Assembly: GCA_947179155.2 (NCBI GenBank)
Contig: OX359273.1
Location: 42,071,023-42,135,022 of the forward strand
Direction of reading: 5' to 3'
DNA: 64,000 nucleotides
Origin: Hedera helix
Lineage: Eukaryota; Streptophyta; Magnoliopsida; Apiales; Araliaceae
The notes beneath the pieces were generated by a model. That model worked only from the letters and a program-made list of their open reading frames with translations. It ran no database searches and was not told the origin of the DNA. A program made the translations under genes and the position numbers. Shown in pieces: positions 22,601 through 33,834 of this stretch; positions within the stretch are counted from its first letter, which is position 1, and the number at the start of each line of letters is the position of its first letter.

Positions 22601-25408
22601 ACTTAACAAAATATGCTTCAGATAGCCCATGATTTTCAGCTTCTACCAAGGACCTTAGGAATTCAAACCTCTTTTGGTACTGAGAAACAGAAGATGTTTG
22701 CTGTAATCTATTAAATTCTGATAACACATTAGTTGTAGAAGAATCACCATACCTGATTTCAATATCCTCCACAAATTGAGACCAAGAAACCCTAGGGTTT
22801 GTTCTATAATATGCCAAGAACCAAGTTCCAGCCTCACCTTCTACATTTAGTGCTACACTTTTCAGTTTTTGATCATCCTCCATTGGATAAAATTGAAAAA
22901 AATAGTCACATTTCATGATCCAATTCTTGATTTCGAAACCATTGAACACAGGAAATTCAAATCTAGGATTAACATTTCTGGCCAATCTATCATTACCAAT
23001 CACAGCAGTTCTAAGTGATTCAATGAATGGTTCACGGTTTACCTCATTAGGATTGACTGCAGTTTTTCCTTTTTGATTTCGTTGGAATTCTGCTATCATC
23101 ATATCCATGGTGTTTTGAAGATGCCCAAACTTTTCCTCAAAGCTTTCCATTGTCTGTTGCAAATGGTGATGACTATTCATTAATTCTTGAAGCCTTGTAT
23201 CTGTATTTCTAAGACCATCTTCTAGATTGTCTCTAGACCGAGTTCCAGCTGCCATGATGGTTAATTTCTGCCGAATATTGATAGCTCTGATACCACTTGT
23301 AATGATTGCTATTGAATTTTGTAATGTAGGTAAAAGAATAAACCAAAATAGATCAAGAGTAAACTAACATATTTCAGATAAAGAAACAAAAGAATGGAAG
23401 TTCAGAGAAATGAAAATAGTATTGATAAAGAAGGAGATGCAATTCTGCAAAGCAGTAGGAATTTTTACAACATATCAGATATCCCTCCCTTCTCTATATT
23501 AGCTTATTTATAAAGCTAATGACAACCAACTACTTTTCCCTCCAATTTCAATTACAACAATTTTGAATAAAAGAAACTCTAATTGCTACTCTGCTACTAA
23601 CTAATTTGTGACATCAGCATTAAACCAACAAGTTCTGCACTTCACTTAATACGCATTAACTGCTCTCCAACTGAAAATGACCTCAGCAATGCAGCTCAGC
23701 ATAAACCAATTGCAGCTTCTAACCAGCTTGATAGCAGACTATCAATTGTTCCTGCATCAGCTTCCATTATCTGTATTCTATAAAGGCTAATCATGGTCTC
23801 ATCTAATCATGTTTATAACAAACTGCGACGAAGTCATACAAGCCCTATTTTTCTTTGGACATGACGTCTCCGTATACTAATTTCTACCATTATTTGCTCG
23901 TGAATGAGACGGGGTTGAATAGAAACAAAGTCTAAACAATTTGAGAAGGCTTAAATTGCAGGTTGTTTATTACTAATATTGAATTGCAATTGTGTGCTGT
24001 TTTTCTTTGTTCTGATTAGAATAATGACATGAACATAGGGTCCCACAACATGAGCAACTTTTATTTTTTTGCTTAATTATTATCTTAAAATTGTTTAAAT
24101 GTTTATGATAAGATGAATATGAATATAACAACAATTATTCTTTCAAATAAATCGAGGAATTTAGGCTTTGTTCATTTGATTTATTTACTAAAATCAGTGT
24201 TATTGATGTCGAATTACAGTCCGTGCCACTCTATCTTTCTGAAATGGCACCTTACAAATACAGAGGAGCACTCAACATTGGGTTTCAATTATCAATCACA
24301 GTTGGTATCCTTGTAGCCAACATTTTGAACTATTTCTTTGCCAAGATTAAAGGCGGCTGGGGATGGCGTTTGAGCTTGGGAGGAGCCATGGTCCCTGCAC
24401 TAATCATCACCGTTGGTTCAATTCTCCTCCCTGAAACCCCAAACTCGATGATTGAAACTGGCAAGCAAGAAAAGGCCAGGACTCAACTCATCAGAATCCG
24501 CGGTGTCTCTAATGTTGATGAGGAGTTTAATGATCTAATCGCCGCAAGTGAAACTTCTAAGCAAGTGGAACATCCGTGGAGAAACCTATTGCAAAAAAAG
24601 TATAGGCCACAACTAACAATGGCTATACTTATTCCATTTTTCCAGCAACTTACTGGCATTAATGTTATTATGTTTTACACCCCGGTTTTATTTAAAACTA
24701 TAGGATTTGTGAGCGATGCGTCTCTAATGTCGGCTGTGATCACTGGTAGTGTAAATGTAGCTGCAACTGTTGTGTCAATTATATATGTTGATAAGTTAGG
24801 GCGACGATTTCTTTTCCTTCAGGGTGGTACACAAATGCTCATTTGCCAGGTATTAATTATGACTTCTACATATTAGTATTTGATTACACTGTATTTTTTT
24901 TGTGAAGTTAATTTATTTTTTTTGGGTACAGATTATTGTTGCAGTTTGCATAGGTGTGAAATTTGGAACTGATGGGGAACCTGGTAAGTTACCAAAGTGG
25001 TATGCTATTGTGGTGGTGCTGTTCATATGTGTATACGTTGCTGGATTTGCTTGGTCTTGGGGGCCTTTAGGCTGGTTGGTGCCTAGTGAAATTTTCCCAC
25101 TAGAAATCCGTTCGGTTGCTCAGAGTCTCAATGTTTCTGTTAACATGGTGTTCACTTTTATTATAGCTCAAGTCTTTTTAACAATGCTATGCCACTTCAA
25201 ATTCGGTCTGTTTTTGTTCTTCGCGTTCTGGGTGTTGGTCATGACCATTTTCATATTCTTCTTCTTGCCGGAAACTAAGGGAATCCCGATCGAAGAGATG
25301 GTGATTGTATGGAAGCAGCATTGGTTCTGGTCTAGGTTCATGGTTGATGTTGATTATCCGGGAGGAATTGAAATGGGCAATGGAGGTGCTCCTGTCAAGC
25401 AAATTTGA
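16679..25408 (+). CDS. Sugar transport protein (hexose/H+ symporter), copy 1
   Basis: Plant STP of the major facilitator superfamily, importing hexoses with protons across the plasma membrane. It has four exons: 16679-16811, 16892-17214, 24220-24849 and 24932-25408. All introns are GT-AG, giving 520 codons, the usual length for the family. The start is the ATG in gagaaatggccggc; the product begins MAGGGPIAPG. Visible motifs are GGLIFGYDIGISGG (about 33-46), RKLGRK (105-110), GRILLGFGIGFANQ (139-152), PETPNSMIE (223-231), QQLTGIN (294-300), PSEIFPLEIRS (413-423) and PETKG. D40, R140, Q175, Q294 and Q295 correspond to the proton and sugar sites known in Arabidopsis STP10; C75 and C449 match its lid disulfide. 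Intron 2 is 7.0 kb because of the antisense provirus at 18156-23820. Against copy 2 there are 11 residue changes, including Ala to Thr at 306, Gly to Val at 316 and Ala to Val at 424. The gene closely resembles the STP1 type. The frame is intact; expression is unknown. Confidence 0.95.
18156..18678 (-). repeat. 3' LTR of the intron 2 provirus
   Basis: 523 bp, seven mismatches to 23298-23820 and no indels. It lies next to a purine tract on the minus strand (gagtaggaggcaa, 18679-18691), the expected polypurine primer. Confidence 0.95.
18717..23255 (-). pseudogene. gag-pol pseudogene of the intron 2 provirus
   Basis: Ty3/gypsy polyprotein read from 23255 leftwards. Gag is about 23255-22400. The zinc knuckle is near 22270-22230 and the protease DTGS near 22004-22024. 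RT spans about 21390-20700 with FFDDILVYS near 20980-21008. RNase H has ETDASGKG near 20530-20590. The integrase zinc domain is about 19990-19870 and its core about 19785-19490. A chromodomain (KVEYLIQWAG, DATWED) lies about 18900-18750. It is broken by a frameshift near 22390-22410, a base lost from an A-run near 21405, nonsense codons at 20111-20113, 19880-19882 and 19487-19489, a frameshift at about 19430-19465 and an extra base in a G-run at 19315-19321. The domains are clear, but the element cannot make a full polyprotein. Confidence 0.92.
23284..23295 (-). other. Primer binding site of the intron 2 provirus
   Basis: The minus strand reads tggtatcagagc, complementary to the 3' end of plant initiator tRNA-Met, two bases inside the 5' LTR. 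This fixes the element's orientation. Confidence 0.9.
23298..23820 (-). repeat. 5' LTR of the intron 2 provirus
   Basis: 523 bp partner of 18156-18678, with the primer binding site on its inner side. Followed by the AACTG duplication at 23821-23825. Confidence 0.95.
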
Positions 25409-25934
25409 TCATATTTATATAAATCCTCTGTTCTTGGTTTTTATTCGAGTAGTACTGGTAGTACATACTGGTGGTTACCAATATCAAGGGTTCTATAAAT
25501 TTGTTTTAATTGTAGCTCTCAATTTACATCTTGTCAGTGGGATTTATACTAATGAATATAGAATGTTGTATGCATGTATGAGCTCTAGAGATTACACTTT
25601 TTTCACTTATTATTCAAGCCATTGCAGTATTTATCATTTCAAATTTGTTCCAAGAAAACATTTTTACATGACAGATTCATGGAAACTGTAGGTGCCAAAA
25701 GTTTGATGATGAACAGACTCGTTCAATTTGTGTGGGGAAGATGAAATTTTAATGCAAATATGAGCTGCTAATGTGCATTTGAGGCTATTATCATTAAAAG
25801 ATTCTACAAATATTAAGAATCTCCGTCATTTTCTGAATCACATGTCTTGTGCCCGAGTATAATAAGACTTGGGGGATATGTCGTATGGATCAATAGATCA
25901 ATTACGGATCGAAAAATGGCAAGAACTCAGAACA

Positions 25935-26492
25935 TTCTAAATTAGACAATCACACAAAAAGTCTATCTGAAATTTACAACGTTGGATTGCTAACTCACAA
26001 TTATGCCATTGTGGTACCAAAGCCTGGGGTTTCGGCTTCTCGCGATGATATGAAATTCTATGTGAATGACTTATTATCAAGGCTAAAGATTGGTGACAAT
26101 AATATGAAGAAACAAGGTTTAATTGCTTTCAATGAATTGTTTCAAGATGATGAAAAGTATGTAAAGATTGTTGTGGAGACTGATGGGTTGATTTCAGTCT
26201 TGGTGAATTTTCTTGATTCAGATGAAATGGAAATTCAGGAAGAAGCTGCAAAAGGGGTATGTTTAGTTTCTGGGTTTGAGGCCTACAGAAGTGTTTTAGC
26301 TGAGGCAGGGATAATTGCGCCATTGGTTGGGGTTTTGGAGTCTGGAAGTGAAGTTGGGAAAGAATGTTCAGCAAGGTGTTTGATGAATTTCACTGAGAAT
26401 TCAGATAATGCGTGGTCGGTTTCAGCTCATGGTGGAGTGCCTGCGCTGTTGAAGATATGCACAAATTCTGATTATAGAATGATCTTTTTGTT
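25935..26492 (+). pseudogene. Armadillo-repeat protein gene fragment
   Basis: The open frame from 25936 shows ARM-repeat superfamily features: MKFYVNDLLSRLKIGD, then VLVNFLDSDEMEIQEEAAKGV, APLVGVLESGSEVGKE and ENSDNAWSVSAHGGVPALL. It has no ATG start; homology begins at the exact base where the segmental duplication ends. It runs out after KICTNSD near 26470 into a short direct repeat (tatagaatgatctttttg, twice) and a stop at 26518. Family members are usually several hundred residues and I see only about 180, so this is a gene piece, not a working gene. Which ARM subfamily it came from is unsure. Confidence 0.8.
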
Positions 26493-26520
26493 TATTTATA
26501 GAATGATCTTTTTGAAGTGA

Positions 26521-28205
26521 TAATATACATAATTCTTCTAGAGTTAGCTGGAATGGAAGGGGCATAATGGAGGATAGTTTTGGATGTCTGTGGAGGTGCA
26601 CATGGGAAAGAGATGGATGGCTGGATGGGCATGTGAAGAGTAGCCATAAATGTTTGTTTACCTTGCAGTTGTGTATACCGAATACTTCAAAACTTTTAAA
26701 AAAAAGATTTGATGACAACGATGAGAGGTATCGATAGATATAATATGGCTACTGTATTTTGCCTTTCTTCTATACCTTCTTCTGCTGCCTCGAATCTGCT
26801 ACTATATTGGAGTACAAGTTTTTGTTCCTTTATATTAATATGAGTTACTGTGGAATGTGTGTTTGTATATTATTTACAAACATGATATTAGAAAGAAATT
26901 GAGAGGAGTTAGAAGGACTGACAAAACCTAATTATAAAATGAAGCTTTCCTTTTATTATATTATATACTCACTGCGTTCTAGTGAAACGAGTCCCATTTG
27001 AGAATTTTAAAATGTGGTTTTGTTACGCGAGTAACCCCAAGATATTCGATTGTCTAGTTTAATATTGACATGATTATGAAATTAACATGCTTAACATGAA
27101 AATATTGTGTGTTATTTTATACTTTAATTTAAAAAAAAAGATACAATTTTTGTGAGAAAAAATTTGACAAATGAAACTAATTTTGTAAAATAGTGGGTGT
27201 GTAGTATGACCAATTTTATTTTAGGCACAATGTACATATGCCACCTCTATTTATTTTTACAAGCTTTGACACAAAAATAAAATGCATGATTATGGAAAGG
27301 TAGATACATAAATTTGTCAAAATCAGTGATCTTGATGAAACTAATCTATGCATAGAGTCTAACATCTTTGATTGTGATTCTTACAGTAGAAAAAGAAGAT
27401 AGGAGGGAGGGAGACAGCCCATATGTTTCAGACTGGGTCCGGGGAAGATATTATTATACGTATCAATTTGAAAAGTCTGTTTGGACCACAATTAATGGTT
27501 GCTGAATCTTGTTATGGGTTCGATGACCCGTAGGATGGTCATTGGGCTTCAAGTTTTAGGTGGGGTCACCTTAGGGTTTTTCATTGTGCCACTGTCTGGG
27601 TATGTATTTTTCTTTAATAAATATGGATATTACTATATATATAAAAATTAAATACAAAATTAAATATTATATTTATCTTAATTATTAAAAAATAGAGTCT
27701 AGCATTAAAAGCCGTGTCAGACTATTTTTTAATAGTTAAGATGAATTTTGAGTTCTATTTTTGTCATTAATTTTTGTTAATTTATATTTTTCCAATAATT
27801 ATTCTCGTTATAACAGTGAACATCTTTTGTAAGGTACATAAATTTTCAAATAACAATTTTCTACTTAATCTTGATTTCTATTATTTACATTTATTCTTTC
27901 TTATATTTTTAGAGCAAGACTGATTTCCTCTCCCTCTTACCTAACGTCCGACAAAACTTGAACATGGGCCTCCTCAACCCATGGTTTAGGCCTTGAATAA
28001 GGTTTCTGCTCCCAAAGCAATTGAAGAGGTCACTCTTGCCCTTAGATACAGTTTTGGGCCTTTGCAATCTTTAAAAAAAGGAGAAAAGAATTTGTCACGC
28101 AGTTTCAAGGATGATATCCCCTTCCCCTTCTCCCACTGTATAATAATAGATAGATAGATATAAAAGGATTTAGTGAGAAGATTAATATAGAACAATGATT
28201 GGCAA
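26521..28205. other. Intergenic
   Basis: No gene recognised. A palindromic AT-rich element related to those at 1773 and 38706 lies at about 27640-27755: ttaattattaaaaaatagag on the left pairs with ctattttttaatagttaaga on the right. Confidence 0.5.
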
Positions 28206-28213
28206 ATCTCACT

Positions 28214-28216
<3 letters not shown>

Positions 28217-28269
<53 letters not shown>

Positions 28270-28340
28270 AATATTTTGGAAATAATAGAAAATTATATAC
28301 CAATATTTTGGAAATATTGGTATATATATATATATACCAA
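28217..28340. repeat. (TA)n microsatellite with adjoining inverted repeat
   Basis: About 50 bp of (TA)n is followed by taccaatattttggaaata twice, and the second copy closes into a hairpin (ataccaatattt - tgg - aaatattggtat, about 28295-28322) next to another short (TA)n. No terminal features of a known transposon. Confidence 0.8.
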
Positions 28341-28889
28341 TTATTAATATACTTTCACTTGTGCTTCGTAAGCTTTTCCCATGCAGTGCAAGTGGTAGTA
28401 TGAAAACAAATGGTTTCCCATTTTGTCTACTAAAAGGTTAAAACTAATTAATATTAGTTGATTTCTATATCCAGTGAGTAATAGCAACTTTTGAAAGTTT
28501 TTCAATTGTCTCCATCTTTAAGAGGAGTTAGATTAGATATCTGTCTCGTTTTTCTATTTTATTTTAATTCATTCAAACAAATTGAATGAGATCGATCTTT
28601 ATTCTTGCCTCTTACAATACTTGGCTGGGATATATAGTATCAGAATATTCTTATCCAATGCCAAACTAGCACAGTTACTTGCCCCCACCCCAAGAAGAAA
28701 AGAAAAACTATGCATTTATAACACAAACTTACATAATCGATATTAATTCTTTTTAAATTTATTTTTTTGATAATTTAATTATAGATTTTATGTCAAAAAA
28801 ATGATACTCACATTACTTTAAAATTAAAAATACATTTCTTAAGCGATAACTTTTAAAGTAAAATTTGAAAGGTGTACAAAAGTTCTCAT

Positions 28890-29360
28890 TTCTTTATCAA
28901 TAAGTTTAATTATCCAAACAAAACACTGGTAAATTTTAAAAATCATATATTAGAAAATTATAAATAACAATATGTATTTGTGCAAGTTTATTGATAAAAA
29001 AAAATCGTATTCTTTTTTAGTATAATTTAATGTGTAGTAAAAATATTATTTATAATGTATTGAAGTAAATTGAATGAGATTTTATACTTTTAGTTTCATA
29101 AATCAGGAAAGTTAATGGCCAAAATATTATAATATAAATTGATAAGTTCAAAATAAAAATTAAATTATGATGTATGTAACAATATTAATGTGTTATTATC
29201 AGCTAAGAGTATATTAAATTATATTCTAATTAATTATTTATTACGAAATAACATTTGGTATTTTTTGGTAAAAGAATAATAAATTTGTATTATTAAACTT
29301 TAATAATAGTCGGGGTAAAGTATTAATGGCATGCTTATTCATGGCCTAATCCATACCTTT
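28890..29360 (+). repeat. Dispersed direct repeat, member A
   Basis: Matches 33835-34275 over about 0.45 kb with many substitutions and indels. Shared stretches include aataacaatatg, aagtttattgat, aattgaatgagatt and ggcctaatccatacctttt. No coding content. It could be remnants of an older transposon or of an earlier local duplication. Confidence 0.6.
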
Positions 29361-29453
29361 TGGTATATATTTTCCTAGGAAATACAAGAAAAATCTACAC
29401 ATTGGCGTAAGAATTGTCAAATTGTGCTATTAACCGTAAAGCCACTATCGATA

Positions 29454-29475
29454 CTAGCCGTGCAAGGCACGATTT
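29454..29475 (-). mobile_element. Possible Helitron 3' terminus
   Basis: On the minus strand a small hairpin (cgtgccttgcacg) is followed after one base by ctag and then T, with A as the neighbouring host base on the + strand. Helitrons end in a GC-rich hairpin followed by CTRR and insert between A and T. The hairpin is closer to the end than usual and no 5' terminus was identified, so this is tentative. Confidence 0.25.
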
Positions 29476-30422
29476 TTGTTTATTAATAATAATATTTAAT
29501 CAAAATATTTACGAAATTAAGTAAAATGATGATATAAAAATTATTTATATAAAAATACTCTTTACAGTATATAAAAATGATAAGTACATGCACAAGAACA
29601 AAATTACTTGGGTAATTTAATGTATCTTATTGTTTTAATTCATTTATATGTTAACTTGAAAATTTAATATGAATACATATATAAACACTAAAAATCATTT
29701 CACATTGATATATATATATATGCATTAATTTTAAAATACATAAATAATCAAAAATAATAATTATTAATTATTATCATTAACTAAAAAAAATTGTTAATGC
29801 CAATATAACTATTCTAATTAACTTAAGAACTACCGAATTAATTAACAATTATTTTAACTCGAGATTCTTTCGTGGGCCTTATATAATATATATATACGGT
29901 ATTGATGTGATGTCTTTTTTATGATAGCAACTATCCATGCACTGCGTAAGAATTGTCACATTATTCTATTGACTGTACTGCCAATATACGATGCGTATGA
30001 AGATGATGACCTTTCCTTTTCTCTTTATTTAGCAGGGACATTTACATATTCTAGTACTTTTTAAAAAATAATTACAAAAAAAGTGCATCGTCAAAATATT
30101 TATAAAAAAAATATAATTTTAATATTTTATTTTCATAGTTAATATTTTATTCCTCCGCATGAGAGGGAATCAGTTTTTGCAACTGATCATATGGAGAGGG
30201 AAAAGGAGATTTTGTGGGAGTGAAATATGCATGGGTGGGTCCACATAGGGGGAGATAAAAGGCGGTAACTTCCGAATTTCTCACAAGTCTTGCGCCAAGT
30301 CTTCCGAATTTCCTGGGGCGTGGATATGGCTCATATGAGAATTCGATCTCCAAGTTTATCCTTCTACTCCATCTCTGTCTGTGAAGTGTTTGTGGAAATA
30401 TTAGTGGGGTGTTAATACAGAG

Positions 30423-30426
<4 letters not shown>

Positions 30427-30456
<30 letters not shown>
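30427..30456. repeat. (AT)n microsatellite
   Basis: About 30 bp of AT dinucleotides just left of the 100-bp tandem array. Confidence 0.9.
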
Positions 30457-30457
<1 letters not shown>

Positions 30458-30539
30458 CTACACATGTATATATAAATTAATTAATATTCTATTTAAATTA
30501 CCTTTTTAAAAGTAAAGTTATTTTTGAATATATTATAGT

Positions 30540-31325
30540 TGGTAGTCAAATTTTTATTCAAAAGTAATCATTTTAGTCATTGTGAGTAACCAAAAAAAAC
30601 TATTTTAAATATGGTTTTATTGGTTAACAATTTTTTATTGAGTTACCAATTAATTATAAAAAAATTAATTATATTTGGTTACCAATTAATATAAAGGTAA
30701 CCAATTCATATAAAGGTAACCAATTCTGTTTTATTGTGTTACCAATTAATTATAAAAAGTCTATCATACATTTTTTTTTTCATACTATAGTTGGTTACCA
30801 AACCTTCATATAAAGGTAACCAATTCAGTTTTATTGAGTTACCAATTAATGATAAAAAATTTATTATAGAATATTTTTTTTCCGTAGTATTGTTGGTAAC
30901 CAGACATTCATATAAAGGTAACCAATTCAGTTTTATTTGGCTACCAATTAATTATAAAAATTCTATTATACAATTCTTTTTTTCATACTGTAGTTGATAG
31001 CCAAACTTTCACACAAAGGTAACCAATTCAGTTTTATTGGGTTACCAATTAATGGTAAAAAATCTATTATAGATTTTTTTTGTCGTAGTGTTGTTGGTAA
31101 CTAAACATTCATATAAATGTAACCAATTCAGTTTTATTGGGTTACCAATTAATTATAAGAAATCTATTATATATATGTTTTCCATAATATTGTTGGTAGC
31201 CAAACATTCAGACAAAGGTAATCAATTCAGTTTTATTGGGTTACCAATTAATGATAAAAAAATAAAGGTAACCAATTCAATTTTATTATGTTACCAATTA
31301 AAGATTAAAAATCTATTATACAATT
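30540..31325. repeat. Tandem array of about 100-bp units
   Basis: About seven degenerate units, each with ttggtaaccaaacattcata, aaggtaaccaattcagtttt, ttgggttaccaattaat and tctattata. Unit ends alternate between tttcatactgtag and cgtagtrttg types, suggesting a two-unit higher-order pattern. ggtaacc and ggttacc motifs face one another inside each unit. The array runs directly into the acyltransferase fragment at 31329. Confidence 0.85.
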
Positions 31326-31328
31326 TGT

Positions 31329-31628
31329 CTGGAAGGGACTACTTGTAGGGAGCCATATTTGTTAAGGTTTAGTTCTTTGTTTACTGAGCTGGCCGATGAG
31401 ATTGTGCCGGTTGCTATAAATACTCATGTGGGCATGTTTTATGGGACAACGGCAAGTGGGCTCAAGTGTTTAGATCCAATTTTTTTCTTGATGAACCCGA
31501 GGCCAACTTATTACGTGCATGTACTTGGGAAGTTGCCAAGGGAGTTGACGTGTGCGGGTGGAAAATCGAGCCACGACGTGACAAACTACATACAGACACA
31601 GCTGGCGGATGCATTGGGATTTGAGTGA
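31329..31628 (+). pseudogene. Glycerol-3-phosphate acyltransferase fragment
   Basis: The frame reads EGTTCREPYLL (acyltransferase block III) and then IVPVAINT (block IV). GLKCLDPIFFLMNPRP and LTCAGGKSSHDV follow, as in plant extracellular-lipid GPATs, which acylate glycerol-3-phosphate for cutin and suberin. Only about 100 residues remain. The upstream catalytic H-x4-D region is absent, the repeat array abuts the 5' end and a TGA follows ALGFE where the family continues. There is no promoter or full exon set, so it is a captured or orphaned fragment. The frame is open throughout, so the event may be recent. Confidence 0.85.
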
Positions 31629-31629
31629 A

Positions 31630-33834
31630 GAGAGAGAAAGGAATGAGAAATAATCAGAAAAAGTGGAGGCAAAATAGGGGAGAGAAATTGAGGCAATATG
31701 TTTTGTAATTAATTTGTCCATATTGCACTTATTTTATAATTATTTTATTTGTGTACTATTCTTGTAATTATTTACTAATTGTTGTATATTTATGTAAAGA
31801 ACCCTTAGTAGTAAGGGTCATTGTATGGCGTGTGGGTAGATTCATGGGCTTGACATATTTCAATTTCTTTTTTAGTTTTTAATCCAACTAAAAATTATTG
31901 CTAAAGACCAACAAATTTTTAATGATGCTGGCCCTATAAAACACGATGACTTTTGTTAATGATACATATCTACTGTATATACAATTTATTTATAGAATAA
32001 ATAAATAAATTAAAAATATAATATTTTTTTTAATGTAAAATGCGAACAGATCCATTACACACAACTTACAATAAGATATTTTTAAGTTCAAAATTGAGAC
32101 GATTAAATAAAATTATGAAATAATAAATTTTACAACAATATTGAGTAATATTTTTAAATAATTTATATTATATTTATCATTGTACTAACTTATGAAAGAA
32201 TTTATATTAATTTTAAATTTAAAAATATCTTAAATTAATTTTAAAAAATTAATAATAATTTTATATTTAAATTTTTTTATTTTTTTTCGCATGAGAAAAA
32301 TATCATTGAATAGTCAGTCACCCGTAGAACAGACTTTTAACTGGGTCGGAGACGAATTGGCCATTTAATGAGATGGCCCATCTAATATATAGTCCCAGGC
32401 AGTATTCCCCTTGACAATTGACGTGTCACATGTTTACATTTACCATTTTTATATATATATGTTTGTAGATGATCGGTTAATTATGTCCTATCAAACCTTC
32501 ATATTTAATTAATTTGTTTATAATAAGTTTGAATCTTTTTTTTTGGCTGAAGGAGGGAATGAAAGATGTTATTCTATTTTTCTGCAGCATAATTATAATA
32601 TATTTCATTATTTTTATATCAGAATAAATTGTATACGAATTTAATCACATATATATCTCACCCCCTCATGTGAGGCATAATTTTTCGAGAGGATGGAAAT
32701 AATTCTATATAATTAGGGTTAGATAACTAATATTGTTTAATTATTTATATGTACTATATATATATTACGTTTCTGTGTTGGTTTGTATATATTTTCAATT
32801 GTCTTTCTTCTTGCAATATAACTAAACTACAAGAACTAACAAACAAGCTACGTACCACTATGTATGTATATAGACATACTTGATGAAGTTTAACTTTCGC
32901 ACTACAAGTAACTACTTTTTTGCTAGATCTTCTGTTCATGTAATTAATTTATTAGAAATGAGTTCTCTCAAACCTGGCCAACCCTAGCAACAGCAAAAGC
33001 TACTGAAAAAATTGTAGTAGATTTTAAAAAAACTTGTTATTGCAACGCAAATTTGGAAAATATATATTTGAATAAATTATGGCCGTAAGTTACGATGGTC
33101 AATCGGTCATGCTCTTGTATCCTCAATGGAGAGACGAAAACTGTTGTCTAGTCCCACTCATAGACAAAAGAATATCTCTATCTATTCATCATTTATTGCA
33201 GGTTCAGAACTGTAAAATGAAGCCAGCAGGCACGATTTTGATCGAATTTAAAGGACCATATTAGTTCATATATATATATATATACATATATAAGCTCAGT
33301 TTTATATTCTGAAAACATGAATCTACCACCATTTTTTAAAAAATAAAAATTTAGTTACTAGGAATCCCAGAAAGCATACGTGTGCTTATTTAAATTAATT
33401 CAATATACATTAATCTACTATATCTGTCCACGGAAAAGAATTCTATTTTCCCCGGCCCTCGGTATATATTTATATACATTTAACAACACACATTAACATA
33501 AAATAGTAATAAAAAAAAAATTCCTCTTCTCTTTATAACATGTCTTTTCTCCTCTTTTTATTAATATTATTTTACTTTTGTGTGTGTCTTGAAACGTGGC
33601 ACTAGATGCACACACTATATGTATTATTCCCTCTCAAATATTGATCTCTAAATACACACTTAAATGTAGTTTTTTCCCGCAATCTTTTCCAACTAATTAA
33701 AATTTACTTTTAAAAAAATAACCCAAAAGTTATATATGATTTAAAATAATTTTAATATTCAAATAAGATTCTCATTTTCAGTTGCAAAAAAAGTATGTAG
33801 TACATTAAATGAACAATTAGTTCGCAATTGGAAA
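31630..33834. other. Intergenic
   Basis: No gene recognised. A Stowaway-like degenerate foldback is possible at about 32090-32285 (ttaagttcaaaattgaga against aattttaaatttaaaaatatctt). A short (TA)n lies at about 33268-33292. The small open frame at 33079-33264 has no recognisable motif. Confidence 0.5.

Larger units (their letters stand above)
18156..23820 (-). mobile_element. Decayed chromovirus provirus (Reina-like) in STP intron 2
   Basis: Complete LTR retrotransposon of 5665 bp on the minus strand. It is flanked by AACTG at 18151-18155 and 23821-23825; copy 2 has the uninterrupted site at about 59830. Both LTRs are 523 bp, starting tgt(t/a)atgatt and ending tttataaca, and differ at 7 positions by my count. 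The 5' LTR for the element is 23298-23820 and the 3' LTR is 18156-18678. The gene order gag, protease, RT, RNase H, integrase, chromodomain makes it Ty3/gypsy. Short LTRs, one zinc knuckle of C-x2-C-x7-H-x-C spacing and a C-terminal chromodomain suggest the Reina clade (inference). Confidence 0.95.
1..25934 (+). repeat. Segmental duplication, copy 1
   Basis: Direct long repeat of 36306-61900. The first base of the window already matches 36306, so the left limit may lie outside. Homology can be followed by eye in blocks: 1-98, 1044-1560, 1562-1790, 2590-4048, 6706-7188, 7953-9240, 9241-10160, 10571-11839 and 15785-25934. The blocks are separated by insertions or deletions private to one copy. 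The right limit is after the shared stretch ending aactcagaaca; copy 1 then continues ttctaaattag and copy 2 tgcatgcagtt. The unit carries one STP gene and one ancestral solo LTR. Confidence 0.93.

Noticed and set aside
16679..25408. STP copy 1 as a pseudogene because of the 5.7 kb insertion
   Set aside because: The insertion is entirely intronic, all splice sites are intact and the 520-codon frame is open; only expression data could call it dead.
30147..30428. 93-codon minus-strand ORF as a gene
   Set aside because: No recognisable motif, no splice or promoter context, and it ends in an AT microsatellite.
33079..33264. 61-codon ORF in the spacer
   Set aside because: Unrecognised protein, no repeats or splice evidence; treated as chance in AT-rich DNA.
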